Shown here: one piece after another, positions 26,758-36,291 of the stretch
Numbering within the stretch: the first letter of the stretch is position 1
Layout of the letters: each line of letters begins with the position of its first letter
Source of the DNA: Bacteroides sp. AN502(2024)
Lineage (GTDB): Bacteria; Bacteroidota; Bacteroidia; Bacteroidales; Bacteroidaceae
Length of the DNA stretch: 64,000 nt
Direction: 5' to 3'
NCBI RefSeq assembly: GCF_041227145.1
Contig: NZ_JBGFSP010000003.1
Span: 1,612,001-1,676,000, forward strand
Notes under the pieces: generated by a model
Databases searched by the model: none
Told to the model about the DNA's origin: nothing
What the model saw: the letters and a program-made list of their open reading frames with translations, nothing else
Program-made: the position numbers and the translations under genes

Positions 26758-29256
26758 TTACTTCCTCCTCCTTCCAGTGATTTTAAGAGCTTTCTCATTG
26801 CCATTCTCTGCAGCCCTTTCGAACCACTCCATGGCTATTTCATCGTTTTCTTCCACACCATTTCCTGTCAGATAAGCATTTCCAAGTTCAAATTGTGCTT
26901 TATCGCTATTTTTATCGGCAGCTTTCAGCAACCATTGCACCGCAGCTTCCGGATCAGGGTCACAACCTTCACCGTACATCATCATCTTACCCAGATAATA
27001 AGCTGCTGCGATATTCTCATGCCCCGCTGCATCCGTGAACCAACGATAGGCTTCGGCATAATTCTGTTTCACACCTACTCCATTATAATAACAAAGTCCG
27101 GTACGATACATACCCATCGTATTCCCATCATCCGCAGCCAATGTATAATATTTAAAAGCCTCCGTTTCATTATCTTCCACTCCGATACCCATTTCGTAGC
27201 AGATGCCCAGTCCTTCACTGTACCATTCATACTCGGCAGCTTTCTTGAAATAAGCAAAAGCCTTTTCCGACTCATTCAGGTTGTCATAGTCATACAGATA
27301 ATACTCACCCATACGCAACATAGCCATCGGAACCTCATTAGCCACCGCCTTGTCATACCATTCCACAGCCATTTTATTATCTACCAGACAGGGACCGCAA
27401 CCGAAGAAATAATAATCTCCCATCTTAAACTGAGCATAACCATAGTTCTGTTCAGCAGCCTTCATCATATACTCCACAGCCTTTTGTGGATTCTCTTCCA
27501 CGCCATTGCCGTTCTCATAAGCCATCCCGAGTTCCGTCAGACAACGGGCTTCATTCTTTTCCGCCCCTTTACTAAACCATTCGAGTGCCTTATCCCAGTT
27601 TTCTTCCGTCCCGATACCTGCTTTATAGCAACGTCCCAAAGCAAAGATCGCATCATTATCGTCCGCTTCAGCCGCCTTTGTATACCAAGCAAAAGCCTCT
27701 TCCGGTTTTACTTCGCCAAGAACCCCCTTTTCCAAATAAAGTCCTACACGGAACATTGCATAAGGATACCCCTGTTCGGCAGCCTTGCTAATCAGCTCAA
27801 ATGACTTTTCATAGTTCTTCTCCACTCCGTCGCCACTCTCATATAAGAATGCCAGTTCCACAAGGGCAAAGCAAGCACCCAGTTCGGCCGCTTTTTCATA
27901 ATATTCCCTTGATTTTACTGGGTCCTTCACACCGTTATATCCATTAGCCAGATAATAAGCCACACGGCAATACCCATCGGCATTATTCAGTGAAGCCGCC
28001 TTTTCATAATACTCTAAAGCCTTCACATAATCCGTTTCTTCAGACAAGAAGCCACGTTCATACATCCAGCCCAAACGATAAGCTGCACTTCCCGAACCCA
28101 ATTCAATGGCTTTCTCCAACAACTCTTTCGCACGATTCATGTCTTCCGGCACCAGATCACCGTTGAAATAGATATTGGCCAATCCTTCGATACCTTGTAT
28201 GTAATCATCCTCCACGCAGCGATTCAGACACATCAATCCACGTTCCACGTCCTTATATTCATCATTATACAGGTAGATCAATGACAATTCATACGCACTG
28301 TATGGTTCACAATAAAGCATACCCTTCTCCAGCCATTCAATCGCCTTAGGCATATCCAGCCATTCTTCTTCCTGATAGTTATATCCCAGGAAATTGGCAG
28401 CAGACCACACACCGGCATGCCAGGCCTTTTCCCAAAGTTCAAAGCTCAGTTCTTTCGGTTTATTCAGTTCCGGATAACGGAAATAAAGCGTAGCCAGATT
28501 TTTAAGACTATAAAAATTGGGAACAATTTCCAGAGACTTTTCGTAGTAAGCAGCCTCCTCTGCCACGTTACCTTCCGCCCTGTCTAGTGCATCTCCCAAC
28601 GATGCATACACATGAGCACGCAAACGTTCGTCTTCAGGCAGTTCGGCAAGCAGTTCATTCCGTATCTGTAATGCCTTTGCTTTATCTCCTGCAAATTCTT
28701 CAACAAAAGCACGATAATACTTTCCCCACCAAATAGCTTCGGGAGAAGTGAGAGCGGCAAAGCGCCGTTCCCCCTCTTCTTTATCTTGTTCACAATAAAA
28801 TCCCATGTATCGCCAATAGGCAACAGTGGCTTCCGCTTCAGCCCACCCCATATCGGCAGCCTTCTCGTAGTACGGAAACAAATAACTCATATCCCGTTTT
28901 CCATAACGGGCTTCAGAATATTGTGCACCTTTCTGCGCCCATCCCGCACCGCTAAACTCTGCTACACGGTCACATACCTGTATCACCTTTTCCCACCAGA
29001 ATTCATATTCTTCCGCGTTGAGATCGACCTCTACGTTACAGTCAAAAGCACTGAATATCAGTTCAAAAAAATCTTCTGTTAATTTCTCGTCTTCTTTTGT
29101 GTACAAAGCATATTCACATACAGCCAATGCTTCCCACCAGTTTTCCGCACTTGATAATGAAGCCGGTGTATACTGCGGAAACCATACCCTTGCAGGCTGT
29201 CCGGATACTTTAATTTTAGCAGATAACTCTCCAAATTTCTCTTTCAAAGTTTTCAT
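26758..29256 (-). CDS. Large Sel1-repeat protein, first gene of the operon
   Basis: The protein has 832 residues without signal peptide. From about residue 110 to the end it is a string of more than fifteen Sel1-like repeats of about 36 residues (for example YEKAADMGWAEAEATVAY, YEKAASLNNADGYCRVAY, FERAAENGNEKALKI), with the pattern A..LG..Y..G.GV..N...A..W..KAA. Such solenoids bind other proteins. It ends 9 bp before the HSP90-like gene. The first 110 residues are helical and unlike the repeats. Most likely it is a cytoplasmic scaffold that works with the HSP90 paralog; what it binds is unknown. The promoter is at 29322-29329. Confidence 0.88.
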   Translation of the reverse strand: MKTLKEKFGELSAKIKVSGQPARVWFPQYTPASLSSAENWWEALAVCEYALYTKEDEKLTEDFFELIFSAFDCNVEVDLNAEEYEFWWEKVIQVCDRVAEFSGAGWAQKGAQYSEARYGKRDMSYLFPYYEKAADMGWAEAEATVAYWRYMGFYCEQDKEEGERRFAALTSPEAIWWGKYYRAFVEEFAGDKAKALQIRNELLAELPEDERLRAHVYASLGDALDRAEGNVAEEAAYYEKSLEIVPNFYSLKNLATLYFRYPELNKPKELSFELWEKAWHAGVWSAANFLGYNYQEEEWLDMPKAIEWLEKGMLYCEPYSAYELSLIYLYNDEYKDVERGLMCLNRCVEDDYIQGIEGLANIYFNGDLVPEDMNRAKELLEKAIELGSGSAAYRLGWMYERGFLSEETDYVKALEYYEKAASLNNADGYCRVAYYLANGYNGVKDPVKSREYYEKAAELGACFALVELAFLYESGDGVEKNYEKSFELISKAAEQGYPYAMFRVGLYLEKGVLGEVKPEEAFAWYTKAAEADDNDAIFALGRCYKAGIGTEENWDKALEWFSKGAEKNEARCLTELGMAYENGNGVEENPQKAVEYMMKAAEQNYGYAQFKMGDYYFFGCGPCLVDNKMAVEWYDKAVANEVPMAMLRMGEYYLYDYDNLNESEKAFAYFKKAAEYEWYSEGLGICYEMGIGVEDNETEAFKYYTLAADDGNTMGMYRTGLCYYNGVGVKQNYAEAYRWFTDAAGHENIAAAYYLGKMMMYGEGCDPDPEAAVQWLLKAADKNSDKAQFELGNAYLTGNGVEENDEIAMEWFERAAENGNEKALKITGRRRK

Positions 29257-29321
29257 GATATAGACTTTACCTTAAATTTTGTATCACTAGTCAATAAAAA
29301 TCTCATAACGAGCGCAAGGTA

Positions 29322-29358
29322 CAAATATTGACCGAATGGACAAAAAAGAGTCTCTTTT
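29322..29358 (-). promoter_or_regulatory. Promoter of the Sel1-HSP90-TPR operon, behind a weak aroK terminator
   Basis: AATATTTG on the minus strand (29329-29322) fits TAnnTTTG with one mismatch and is followed by TACCTT, as at the rnhA promoter (31361). Just upstream, AAAAGA/TCTTTT with a run of T (29342-29358) is a weak hairpin that may end aroK transcription. Confidence 0.35.
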
Positions 29359-29362
29359 ATTT

Positions 29363-29890
29363 TTATAACTCCAAAAGTTGTCGTAACCGTTGCACCGATG
29401 TTTCAATCTGCCAACGGTCTTCCAATTCGTCTGCATTAAAGATATATTGAGCCTGGTGATAAAAAGGAGCCCGCTTCTCCAGTGCCTGAATAATGAACGC
29501 TTTCAGTTCTTCATCCTCTTTCCCTTGAAGAATAGGACGTTGCTGTTTAGCCACACGCAAACGCCTGAACAGCACACCCGGATGCACATCGAGAAAAACC
29601 GTTTTCCCGGTCCGGTTCATAAACTCCATATTATCAAAAAAACAAGGCGCTCCACCTCCCGTTGAGATGACCACATTCTCAAACTCAGCTACTTCATGAA
29701 GCATATTTCTCTCCAGCTCCCTGAATCCTGTTTCACCTCGTTCTGTGAATAATTCTCCAACGGTTTTGTGAAAACGCTCTTCGATATACCAGTCCAGATC
29801 AACGAACGATATACCCATCTGCCGGGTAAAAGCTTTACCCAATGTCGTTTTTCCGGCACCCATATAGCCGGTAAGGAAGATACGAACCAT
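29363..29890 (-). CDS. aroK: Shikimate kinase
   Basis: The 175-residue enzyme phosphorylates shikimate in the pathway to chorismate and aromatic amino acids. Walker A is GYMGAGKTTLG (about 8-18), followed by the shikimate-site residues in DLDWYIEERF and GETGFRELE, STGGGAPC (about 75-82), and a lid region VAKQQRPIL. Length is normal. Its promoter box TAATTTTG is at 29910-29917, only about 41 bp from the left end of IS copy 2. The IS has not interrupted gene or promoter but may supply or block upstream transcription. Confidence 0.94.
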   Translation of the reverse strand: MVRIFLTGYMGAGKTTLGKAFTRQMGISFVDLDWYIEERFHKTVGELFTERGETGFRELERNMLHEVAEFENVVISTGGGAPCFFDNMEFMNRTGKTVFLDVHPGVLFRRLRVAKQQRPILQGKEDEELKAFIIQALEKRAPFYHQAQYIFNADELEDRWQIETSVQRLRQLLEL

Positions 29891-29909
29891 AAATGATCAA
29901 TTTTACTCA

Positions 29910-29917
29910 CAAAATTA
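29910..29917 (-). promoter_or_regulatory. -7 promoter box of aroK
   Basis: TAATTTTG on the minus strand (29917-29910) is an exact TAnnTTTG box 20 bp before the aroK start. The IS copy 2 insertion point (29958/29959) lies just upstream of where the -33 element would be. Confidence 0.45.
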
Positions 29918-29958
29918 ATCATTTAATGAAAAATAATAGCTTCTTTCTTATTTATATT

Positions 29959-31293
29959 CAATATTGTCCTAAATAAATTGGGGGAACAAATAAAAAGGAA
30001 GTAGAACTAAGGTAAAATGACTACCTTAGTAGCGAGCCACCAACTCATCTACTTCCTATGGCAAATATAACACTTTTCGCACAAGTAATATCACATCTCC
30101 CGAAAGAAAATATCAGGAAAATCATAAAATCTTCGGGGTCAGACAAGCATTGTAAGGGCTACAATACATGGAGTCAGTTTGTTAGCATGATTTTCAGCCA
30201 ATTCTCAGGATGTGATTCAGTCAGAGATATCTCAAACGGGCTGAAATCAGCCACCGGCAACCTCAATCATTTGGGAATCAACCGTGCACCATCCAAGTCA
30301 ACGGTAGCATATCAGAACGCCAACCGAGACAGTTCGGTTTTTCGAGGCATATTCTACTCGTTGTTTCAGTATTTCGGACAGCAAGCCCTATGGCAACGAA
30401 GAAAGTTCCGTTTCAAGATGCCGATAAAACTGCTCGACTCCACATTGGTGTCATTGACTCTGTCAATATATGACTGGGCACATTACACTACCACCAAGGG
30501 GGCGGTCAAGATGCACACGCTATTGGACTATGACAGTCTTTTGCCGGAGTTCGTGAATATCACCGATGGCAAAACCACCGACAACAAAGCTGCTTTTGAT
30601 ATTGAGTTACATCCGTATAGTATTGTAGTAGCCGACCGAGGCTACTGTGACTACTCATTGTTGAATAATTGGGACAGCAGCAACGTGTTCTTTGTAGTGC
30701 GTCATAAAGACAATATCCGGTACAAAGCCATAGAGGAGTTGCCTTTGCCTGAAAAACACGCTCAGAATGTACTTATTGACGAAATAATCGAGTTCGAACT
30801 CTCGGCGGCCAAATCCAAATATCCCAAACGTTTACGTCGCATCGCAGTATGGAACGATGAACACGGTTTTGAAATTGAGTTACTCACAAACAACTTCACA
30901 TTGGCAGCATCAAGCATAGCGGCTCTGTACAAGGCTCGGTGGAACATAGAAATCTTCTTTCGCAACCTCAAGCAACTGCTACGCATCAAGAGCTTTATCG
31001 GCACATCCCGCAATGCCGTAGAGACCCAAATATGGACTGCTATGACTACAATGCTGATTCTGACATGGCTAAAGCACATCGCAAGATACAAATGGGCATT
31101 GGCTAACCTTGTGGTCACGCTCCGGCTGAACACATTTACCAAAATCGACCTCCAAAAATGGCTTGATCAACCATTTACACCACCTCCCGAAACCATCGAA
31201 AACGATTAGGGGGGATTGATTTTGAACTCTCGAGGCTATACTTAACAGTATAGTCAGTTAGCTCATGCTCAAAATTTATTTAGGACAATATTG
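29959..31293 (+). mobile_element. IS4-family insertion sequence, copy 2
   Basis: The element is 1335 bp with the same perfect 21-bp terminal repeats as copy 1 (29959-29979 and 31273-31293). It is flanked by a 9-bp target duplication, ATTTATATT, at 29950-29958 and 31294-31302. The target differs from copy 1, so this is an independent insertion. It lies between the diverging aroK and rnhA genes without cutting either promoter. Same orientation as copy 1. Confidence 0.95.
30058..31209 (+). CDS. IS4-family DDE transposase (copy 2)
   Basis: The protein is identical, residue for residue, to the 383-residue transposase of copy 1, with Asp127, Asp193 and Glu298 (YREK motif) intact. A few silent differences separate the genes, for example near positions 30085, 30152, 30345 and 30661. 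The start follows the same blocking hairpin (arms 29996-30005 and 30048-30057). Both copies therefore look able to move. Confidence 0.95.
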   Translation: MANITLFAQVISHLPKENIRKIIKSSGSDKHCKGYNTWSQFVSMIFSQFSGCDSVRDISNGLKSATGNLNHLGINRAPSKSTVAYQNANRDSSVFRGIFYSLFQYFGQQALWQRRKFRFKMPIKLLDSTLVSLTLSIYDWAHYTTTKGAVKMHTLLDYDSLLPEFVNITDGKTTDNKAAFDIELHPYSIVVADRGYCDYSLLNNWDSSNVFFVVRHKDNIRYKAIEELPLPEKHAQNVLIDEIIEFELSAAKSKYPKRLRRIAVWNDEHGFEIELLTNNFTLAASSIAALYKARWNIEIFFRNLKQLLRIKSFIGTSRNAVETQIWTAMTTMLILTWLKHIARYKWALANLVVTLRLNTFTKIDLQKWLDQPFTPPPETIEND

Positions 31294-31360
31294 ATTTATA
31301 TTCTTAAAAAATCTCTTTTTCTTATCACAAGTAGCTCCTCCAACTTGCTCAGTTAGGGAA

Positions 31361-31368
31361 TATATTTG
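31361..31368 (+). promoter_or_regulatory. -7 promoter box of rnhA
   Basis: TATATTTG is an exact TAnnTTTG box, 51 bp before the rnhA start and 68 bp after the right end of IS copy 2. No convincing -33 element is seen at standard spacing. Confidence 0.5.
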
Positions 31369-31418
31369 TACCTTCGCAGCGTCAATTCATTGACTATCCA
31401 AAATTATCGTCGGAAAAA

Positions 31419-32054
31419 ATGGCTAAACAAAAATTTTACGTTGTATGGGAAGGTGTCACACCCGGAATTTATACTTCCTGGACAGACTGCCAACTTCAAA
31501 TCAAAGGATATGAAGCAGCCAAATACAAATCATTTGACACGCGCGAAGAAGCGGAACGCGCGTTGACAATGTCTCCCTATGCTTATATCGGCAAGAACGC
31601 AAAGGCTAAATCAGGAGGCCCCAAACCTTCTTCAGATACTTTACCTTCTTGTGTGATCGACAATAGTCTGGCTGTCGATGCAGCCTGTAGCGGTAATCCG
31701 GGACCGATGGAATATCGCGGCGTACACATTGCCAGCCGTCAGGAGATTTTTCATTTCGGCCCGATGAAAGGCACAAACAATATCGGTGAGTTTCTAGCCA
31801 TCGTACACGGCTTGGCGTTGCTGAAAAAGAAAGGTTTCGATATGCCCATTTACAGTGACAGCGTGAATGCCATCAGCTGGGTACAACAGAAGAAGTGTAA
31901 GACCAAACTCCCCCGGACCCCGGAGACAGAAGAACTGTTTCTATTGATTGAACGGGCGGAAAAATGGTTGCAAGGAAACACCTATACTACCCGTATCCTG
32001 AAATGGGAAACCAAAGAATGGGGAGAAATTCCGGCCGACTTCGGCAGAAAATAA
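31419..32054 (+). CDS. rnhA: Ribonuclease HI with N-terminal RNase H1/viroplasmin domain
   Basis: The 211-residue enzyme degrades RNA in RNA-DNA hybrids. The N-domain (about 1-55, KFYVVWEGVTPGIYTSW with FDTREEAERA) is the caulimovirus-viroplasmin-like hybrid-binding module found in eukaryote-type RNase H1. The catalytic domain has the four acids in VDAACSGNPGP (first Asp), NNIGEFLAIV (Glu), IYSDSVNAI (Asp) and IPADFGRK (last Asp). It looks complete. The next gene, a GT39-like transferase, begins 29 bp downstream. Confidence 0.92.
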   Translation: MAKQKFYVVWEGVTPGIYTSWTDCQLQIKGYEAAKYKSFDTREEAERALTMSPYAYIGKNAKAKSGGPKPSSDTLPSCVIDNSLAVDAACSGNPGPMEYRGVHIASRQEIFHFGPMKGTNNIGEFLAIVHGLALLKKKGFDMPIYSDSVNAISWVQQKKCKTKLPRTPETEELFLLIERAEKWLQGNTYTTRILKWETKEWGEIPADFGRK

Positions 32055-32083
32055 AAGAACATAAATTTCAATATAAGAAAAAG

Positions 32084-33859
32084 ATGAAAACATTGACTTC
32101 AAGCAAAGCTTTCTGGCTGTTACTAGTCATTTGCGTAATTACCATCCTGCCTTTCCTCGGCTTATCGGAGTACCACACCAAAGGGGAGCCTCGTGAATCT
32201 ATCGTCTCCTACTCCATGCTGGATAGCGGGAACTGGATTTTACCCAGAAACAACGGAGGAGAAATGCCTTACAAACCGCCTTTCTTCCACTGGAGCATTG
32301 CTGCTGTCTCGGCAGCAGTAAACGGAGGGCAAGTCACAGAAATGACCTCCCGCTTGCCGTCTGCCATCGCCTTGATTACCATGACTCTCTGCGGCTTTCT
32401 GTTCTTTGCCAAAAGAAAAGGAATAGAACTGGCGCTGTTAGCCGCCTTTATTACTCTGACTAATTTTGAACTGCATCGAGCCGGAGCAAACTGCCGGGTA
32501 GACATGGCATTGACAGCTCTCACCGTTGGCGCTCTTTATTGTCTCTACAAATGGTATGAGAAGGGGCTTAAAGGTATTCCCTGGCTAGCCATTCTCCTGA
32601 TGAGCTGCGGCACACTGACTAAAGGACCGGTAGGCACTATCATTCCATGTTTGGTTGTAGGCATCTTTTTATTACTCCGGGGTGTCAACTTCTTCAAAGC
32701 ATTCCTGTTACTTTCCGCCTGGGCCATTCTTTCACTCATCCTGCCTTTCTGCTGGTATGTCGCTGCTTACCAACAAGGCGGAGAAGAATTTCTGGCATTG
32801 GTTATGGAAGAAAATCTCGGTCGTATGACCAATACCATGAGTTATGATTCATGTGTGAACCCCTGGCATTATAATTTTGTGACCTTGTTTGCAGGATACG
32901 TTCCCTGGACACTGTTAGTCGTGCTCTCCCTGTTCAGCCTGACTTACCATAAATTCAGCATCCAATCTGCCGCGTGGTGGAAACGTTTCACCACATGGAT
33001 AAAGAATATGGACCCGGTGGATTTATTCTCTTTCACTAGCATCGTCGTAATCTTCGTCTTCTACTGTATCCCGCAGAGCAAACGTAGTGTATATCTGATG
33101 CCGATCTATCCTTTCATTGCTTATTTCCTTGCCAAATATCTATTCTATCTGGTTAAGAAACAATCCAAAGTCATCAAGGTATACGGAAGTATTCTTGCAG
33201 TAATCAGCCTGTTACTGTTCACCTGCTTCATCGTATTAAAATACGGACTCATCCCCGAAACGATTTTCCACGGTCGCCACACACAAGACAACATTATTTT
33301 CATGCGTGCCATACAGAATATCAACGGAGCAAGAGCTTTGATACTGATTGCCATTCCTACCATTCTCGGCATCTACTGGTGGTTCTATCAACGGAAAAAT
33401 GCATTAAGCAACCGCTTCCTGTATGCCCTCGTTGTGCTTACAATGGGATTATACCTTGCACTGGACGGTGCTTACCAACCGGCAGCATTAAATTCGAAAT
33501 CGGTGAAATTCATCGCTGCAGAAATAGAAAAGGTTGCGCCGGAAAACGAAGGGACTATGTATGAGTTCATTGAAGAAAGTCTGCATGCAGCAGGTGACCC
33601 TGTACATTACTTCGAACTCAACTTCTATCTGCGCAACCGCCTCGACAACTTCTACCGGAAACGTCCTTCGGAAGGCTTCCTGTTAATCGGCACGAATGAT
33701 GCAGAGAAATATCTTCCCGAATTCGAGAAAGAAGGGTATCAGTTTGAGCAGGTGTATGAATCTCCCAAACGAGTACTCCGGCAAATAGCCAAGGTATACA
33801 AGTTCGTTAAAAACCAACAGCCTGAAAATACCGAAACGACTACTCCTATTGTTGAGTGA
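32084..33859 (+). CDS. ArnT/GT39-like membrane glycosyltransferase
   Basis: The protein has 591 residues from ATG 32084 (MKTLTSSKAFW); the frame extends 40 codons upstream into rnhA but that part is not coding. It has about 11-12 membrane helices. The N-terminal periplasmic loop has KGEPRESIVSYSMLDSGNW and PYKPPFFHW, the lipid-A aminoarabinose transferase/protein mannosyltransferase pattern in which the acidic residue after the first helix is catalytic. Such enzymes move a sugar from a polyprenyl-phosphate donor to lipid A or another glycolipid at the outer face of the inner membrane. The 3' end overlaps the converging LTA-synthase-like gene by 14 bp. The acceptor is unknown. Confidence 0.82.
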   Translation: MKTLTSSKAFWLLLVICVITILPFLGLSEYHTKGEPRESIVSYSMLDSGNWILPRNNGGEMPYKPPFFHWSIAAVSAAVNGGQVTEMTSRLPSAIALITMTLCGFLFFAKRKGIELALLAAFITLTNFELHRAGANCRVDMALTALTVGALYCLYKWYEKGLKGIPWLAILLMSCGTLTKGPVGTIIPCLVVGIFLLLRGVNFFKAFLLLSAWAILSLILPFCWYVAAYQQGGEEFLALVMEENLGRMTNTMSYDSCVNPWHYNFVTLFAGYVPWTLLVVLSLFSLTYHKFSIQSAAWWKRFTTWIKNMDPVDLFSFTSIVVIFVFYCIPQSKRSVYLMPIYPFIAYFLAKYLFYLVKKQSKVIKVYGSILAVISLLLFTCFIVLKYGLIPETIFHGRHTQDNIIFMRAIQNINGARALILIAIPTILGIYWWFYQRKNALSNRFLYALVVLTMGLYLALDGAYQPAALNSKSVKFIAAEIEKVAPENEGTMYEFIEESLHAAGDPVHYFELNFYLRNRLDNFYRKRPSEGFLLIGTNDAEKYLPEFEKEGYQFEQVYESPKRVLRQIAKVYKFVKNQQPENTETTTPIVE

Positions 33860-35825
33860 AAGGTATAGAATTAAGCGTTTTTCCATGCTTCACAAGGAAC
33901 TCCGCCGATTGGAGCATGGAAAAACTATATTCTTTCAAAGGCAAAAAGCTATCATCCATCGGAACAGCATTCAATTTGCCGTTACCTATATGATAAGTAA
34001 GTTCCTGCTGAGTCTCGTAATTATAAAGATAGAGTAACGTATCATTACGTCCCACCACCATATTGTCAGCAGTATAGAACATACAGGGACGTTCTTCCTT
34101 CAGCAAGTCTACCCCAAAATTATTCTGTAAATAATCAATATTCAACAACCCTAATATCGTTGGCTGTATATCTACCTGACCGCCAAATGTAGTTTTCTCT
34201 TCCGGCTGAATACGGCTAGAGTAAATCATCAGCGGAATATGGTTATAAGACTCCGGCAATTCACATTCGGCATCTCCCACCAATTTGCCATGATCCCCTT
34301 CCAATACGAATATCGTATTATCAAACCAGGGTTGTTTACGCGCCTCCTCAAAGAACTGGCGCAAAGCCCAATCCGCATACTCAACGATCTGCGTCTCCGG
34401 TTCACTTGTTTTCGGATAGAAGAAGGGAGGTATCACATACGGCGGATGATTACTGATGGACAGTAAAGTAGCAAAAAACGGTTGTCCGGTGGCAGCCCGC
34501 TGATTCAATATCGGAATTGCGTAGTCATACAAGAAATCATCCTGCACTCCAAAGCTATTCACCACCTTATCAGCCGGATAGTTTTCTTGTGAGAACACTT
34601 CATCATAGCCGTTTGTCCGGAAGAAAGCGTTCATATTATCATACTGCCCTTCATGCGTCATAAAGAAAAGGTTGTAATAGCCGTTTTCTTTCAATACGGT
34701 AGGCAGCCCCGAATAGCGGGGAATGACAGAGCCTTTCATCAGGTTCCGTTTCATCATGGCCGGAAAAGAATACAAGGTAGCATACAAACCGTGGTTCGTA
34801 TGGATTCCTGCGGAATAGAAATTGCGGAAACTGATAGAACGGGTATACAGGCTATCCAGAAAAGGGGTCAAGGTCTCCGATTGCCCGAAATGCTTCATAA
34901 ACTTACAGGACATAGACTCCATCATAATCAATACAACATTAGGACGGTGCCGTTGTACGCTATCCGCCATCGAAGGATGCCTATAAACAGCCAGCGGTGA
35001 CACATTCGCTTCCCCCGGCCGGTTGAGCAGAGCCTGCGCCTTAGTGATTGCTTCCTGTTCATCCATCAGATGCAAGTATTTATTTTCAGGCCGCATATCA
35101 TCCATCACGCTCGTCAGCAGATTAAAGGTAGGGCTTACTCCCAGTTGATTGAGAAAAGCGTCCTGACAGAAATATGCCGCACTCACTTTGATCGGATTAT
35201 ACCCTGTACGTCCCCGGATTCCAAAGATGCAGAGTCCGATTAAACAGGCTCCGATCAGAACCGCCCCTCCTCGCTTCCAATAAGGAAACGGAGCGGAAAT
35301 GGTAAGGCTACGATGATGGAAATAACGCGCCAGATAGATAAGCCAAGCTACGAATCCGCCCAGAAGGAGAAGAAATAATCCGATGGACAGATAATAGGCA
35401 CTTTCACCCAATATCATTCCGGCGGTAGTTCCCGCATAACCGAACCATTCGAATATGGAAGAATTGATATGTTTAAAGAAATAGGCAAAATAAGGAATGT
35501 CTGACGCACTGATTAAATAAACCAATCCATAAAAGACACTGAAAAAGATCGTAAAGAAACGGAACAACGCTTTCCCATAATAGTTGCAAACTCCACACAC
35601 CACTGCAACTACCAGAGGCAACAGAAGTATGTAACAGCCTATCACATTGTCAAACCAGACACCATGCACAAAAGCAAGCATCGAAAGTGTCTTATCCGAC
35701 AAGGCTTCAGAGGTCAACAGATGATAAGATGAGATGAAAAGTACCAGGCGAAACAGTCCTGCGACCAGCAAAGCCGAAACATGTATGGCAAGTATATATA
35801 TAACAAGATTTAGAAAACGTTTCAT
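33846..35825 (-). CDS. LTA-synthase-family phosphoglycerol/phosphoethanolamine-type transferase
   Basis: The 659-residue protein has five membrane helices in the first 200 residues, then a periplasmic sulfatase-fold domain (about 290-560). The metal/nucleophile region is MMESMSCKFMKHFG and GIHTNHGLYATLYSFP, where Thr of HTNHG is the expected nucleophile; GDHGKLVG and the HIPLMIY region supply later metal ligands. Enzymes of this family transfer phosphoglycerol or phosphoethanolamine from phospholipids onto envelope glycans or lipid A. It is the last gene of the ABC-deacetylase-GT2-GtrA operon, which suggests a modified surface glycolipid. True lipoteichoic acid is not expected in Bacteroides. 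Confidence 0.85.
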   Translation of the reverse strand: MKRFLNLVIYILAIHVSALLVAGLFRLVLFISSYHLLTSEALSDKTLSMLAFVHGVWFDNVIGCYILLLPLVVAVVCGVCNYYGKALFRFFTIFFSVFYGLVYLISASDIPYFAYFFKHINSSIFEWFGYAGTTAGMILGESAYYLSIGLFLLLLGGFVAWLIYLARYFHHRSLTISAPFPYWKRGGAVLIGACLIGLCIFGIRGRTGYNPIKVSAAYFCQDAFLNQLGVSPTFNLLTSVMDDMRPENKYLHLMDEQEAITKAQALLNRPGEANVSPLAVYRHPSMADSVQRHRPNVVLIMMESMSCKFMKHFGQSETLTPFLDSLYTRSISFRNFYSAGIHTNHGLYATLYSFPAMMKRNLMKGSVIPRYSGLPTVLKENGYYNLFFMTHEGQYDNMNAFFRTNGYDEVFSQENYPADKVVNSFGVQDDFLYDYAIPILNQRAATGQPFFATLLSISNHPPYVIPPFFYPKTSEPETQIVEYADWALRQFFEEARKQPWFDNTIFVLEGDHGKLVGDAECELPESYNHIPLMIYSSRIQPEEKTTFGGQVDIQPTILGLLNIDYLQNNFGVDLLKEERPCMFYTADNMVVGRNDTLLYLYNYETQQELTYHIGNGKLNAVPMDDSFLPLKEYSFSMLQSAEFLVKHGKTLNSIPFTQQ

Positions 35826-35871
35826 AATAGCCTTTTCTTTTTATGAATTAAATAAAAGGGGTTGAATAGTG

Positions 35872-36291
35872 TTATTTCCTCCCTTTATAGATATAAACGA
35901 AATGAAGAATCAGGAAATTGACAGGCACCACGATAATCATTACCAGTATCGGTGCAAGCAGTTCACCCGCGCCTATCCAAAGGAAGAGATTCAGCAAACC
36001 GATCTCAAGCAGGTAATTAATCAGATGACTAAAACCAAAGCCAATCGCATTATGCGAGGATGGCTTGGAACGAAAGGTAAAGAAAGTAGTCAGGAAGTAG
36101 TTGCAGACAAATCCCACAGCATAACCGGCCGTAAAGGAGATATTGGCATTCGCAACCAACAAGACTAGGCAATATACGCCGTAATGAATGGCCGAAGATA
36201 TAGTGCCGACAACTCCAAAACGAACGAACTGCCAGAACTTATCCCGCCAATCCGGATGCTTCTCAAGTATAGCCTTACTTATTCTGATCAT
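35872..36291 (-). CDS. GtrA-family membrane protein
   Basis: The 139-residue protein has four membrane helices with the GtrA pattern (FVRFGVVGTISSAIHYGVY at the first helix; AVGFVCNYFLTTFFTF at the third). GtrA proteins are thought to flip polyprenyl-phosphate-linked sugars across the inner membrane. It overlaps the GT2 gene by 17 bp; together they form a GtrA/GtrB pair that would supply a lipid-linked sugar to a periplasmic transferase. Confidence 0.88.
   Translation of the reverse strand: MIRISKAILEKHPDWRDKFWQFVRFGVVGTISSAIHYGVYCLVLLVANANISFTAGYAVGFVCNYFLTTFFTFRSKPSSHNAIGFGFSHLINYLLEIGLLNLFLWIGAGELLAPILVMIIVVPVNFLILHFVYIYKGRK

Noticed and set aside
275..31293. Composite transposon bounded by the two IS4 copies
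   Set aside because: Each copy has its own 9-bp target duplication (CATTTAGGG and ATTTATATT) and the enclosed genes are core genes, so these are independent insertions.
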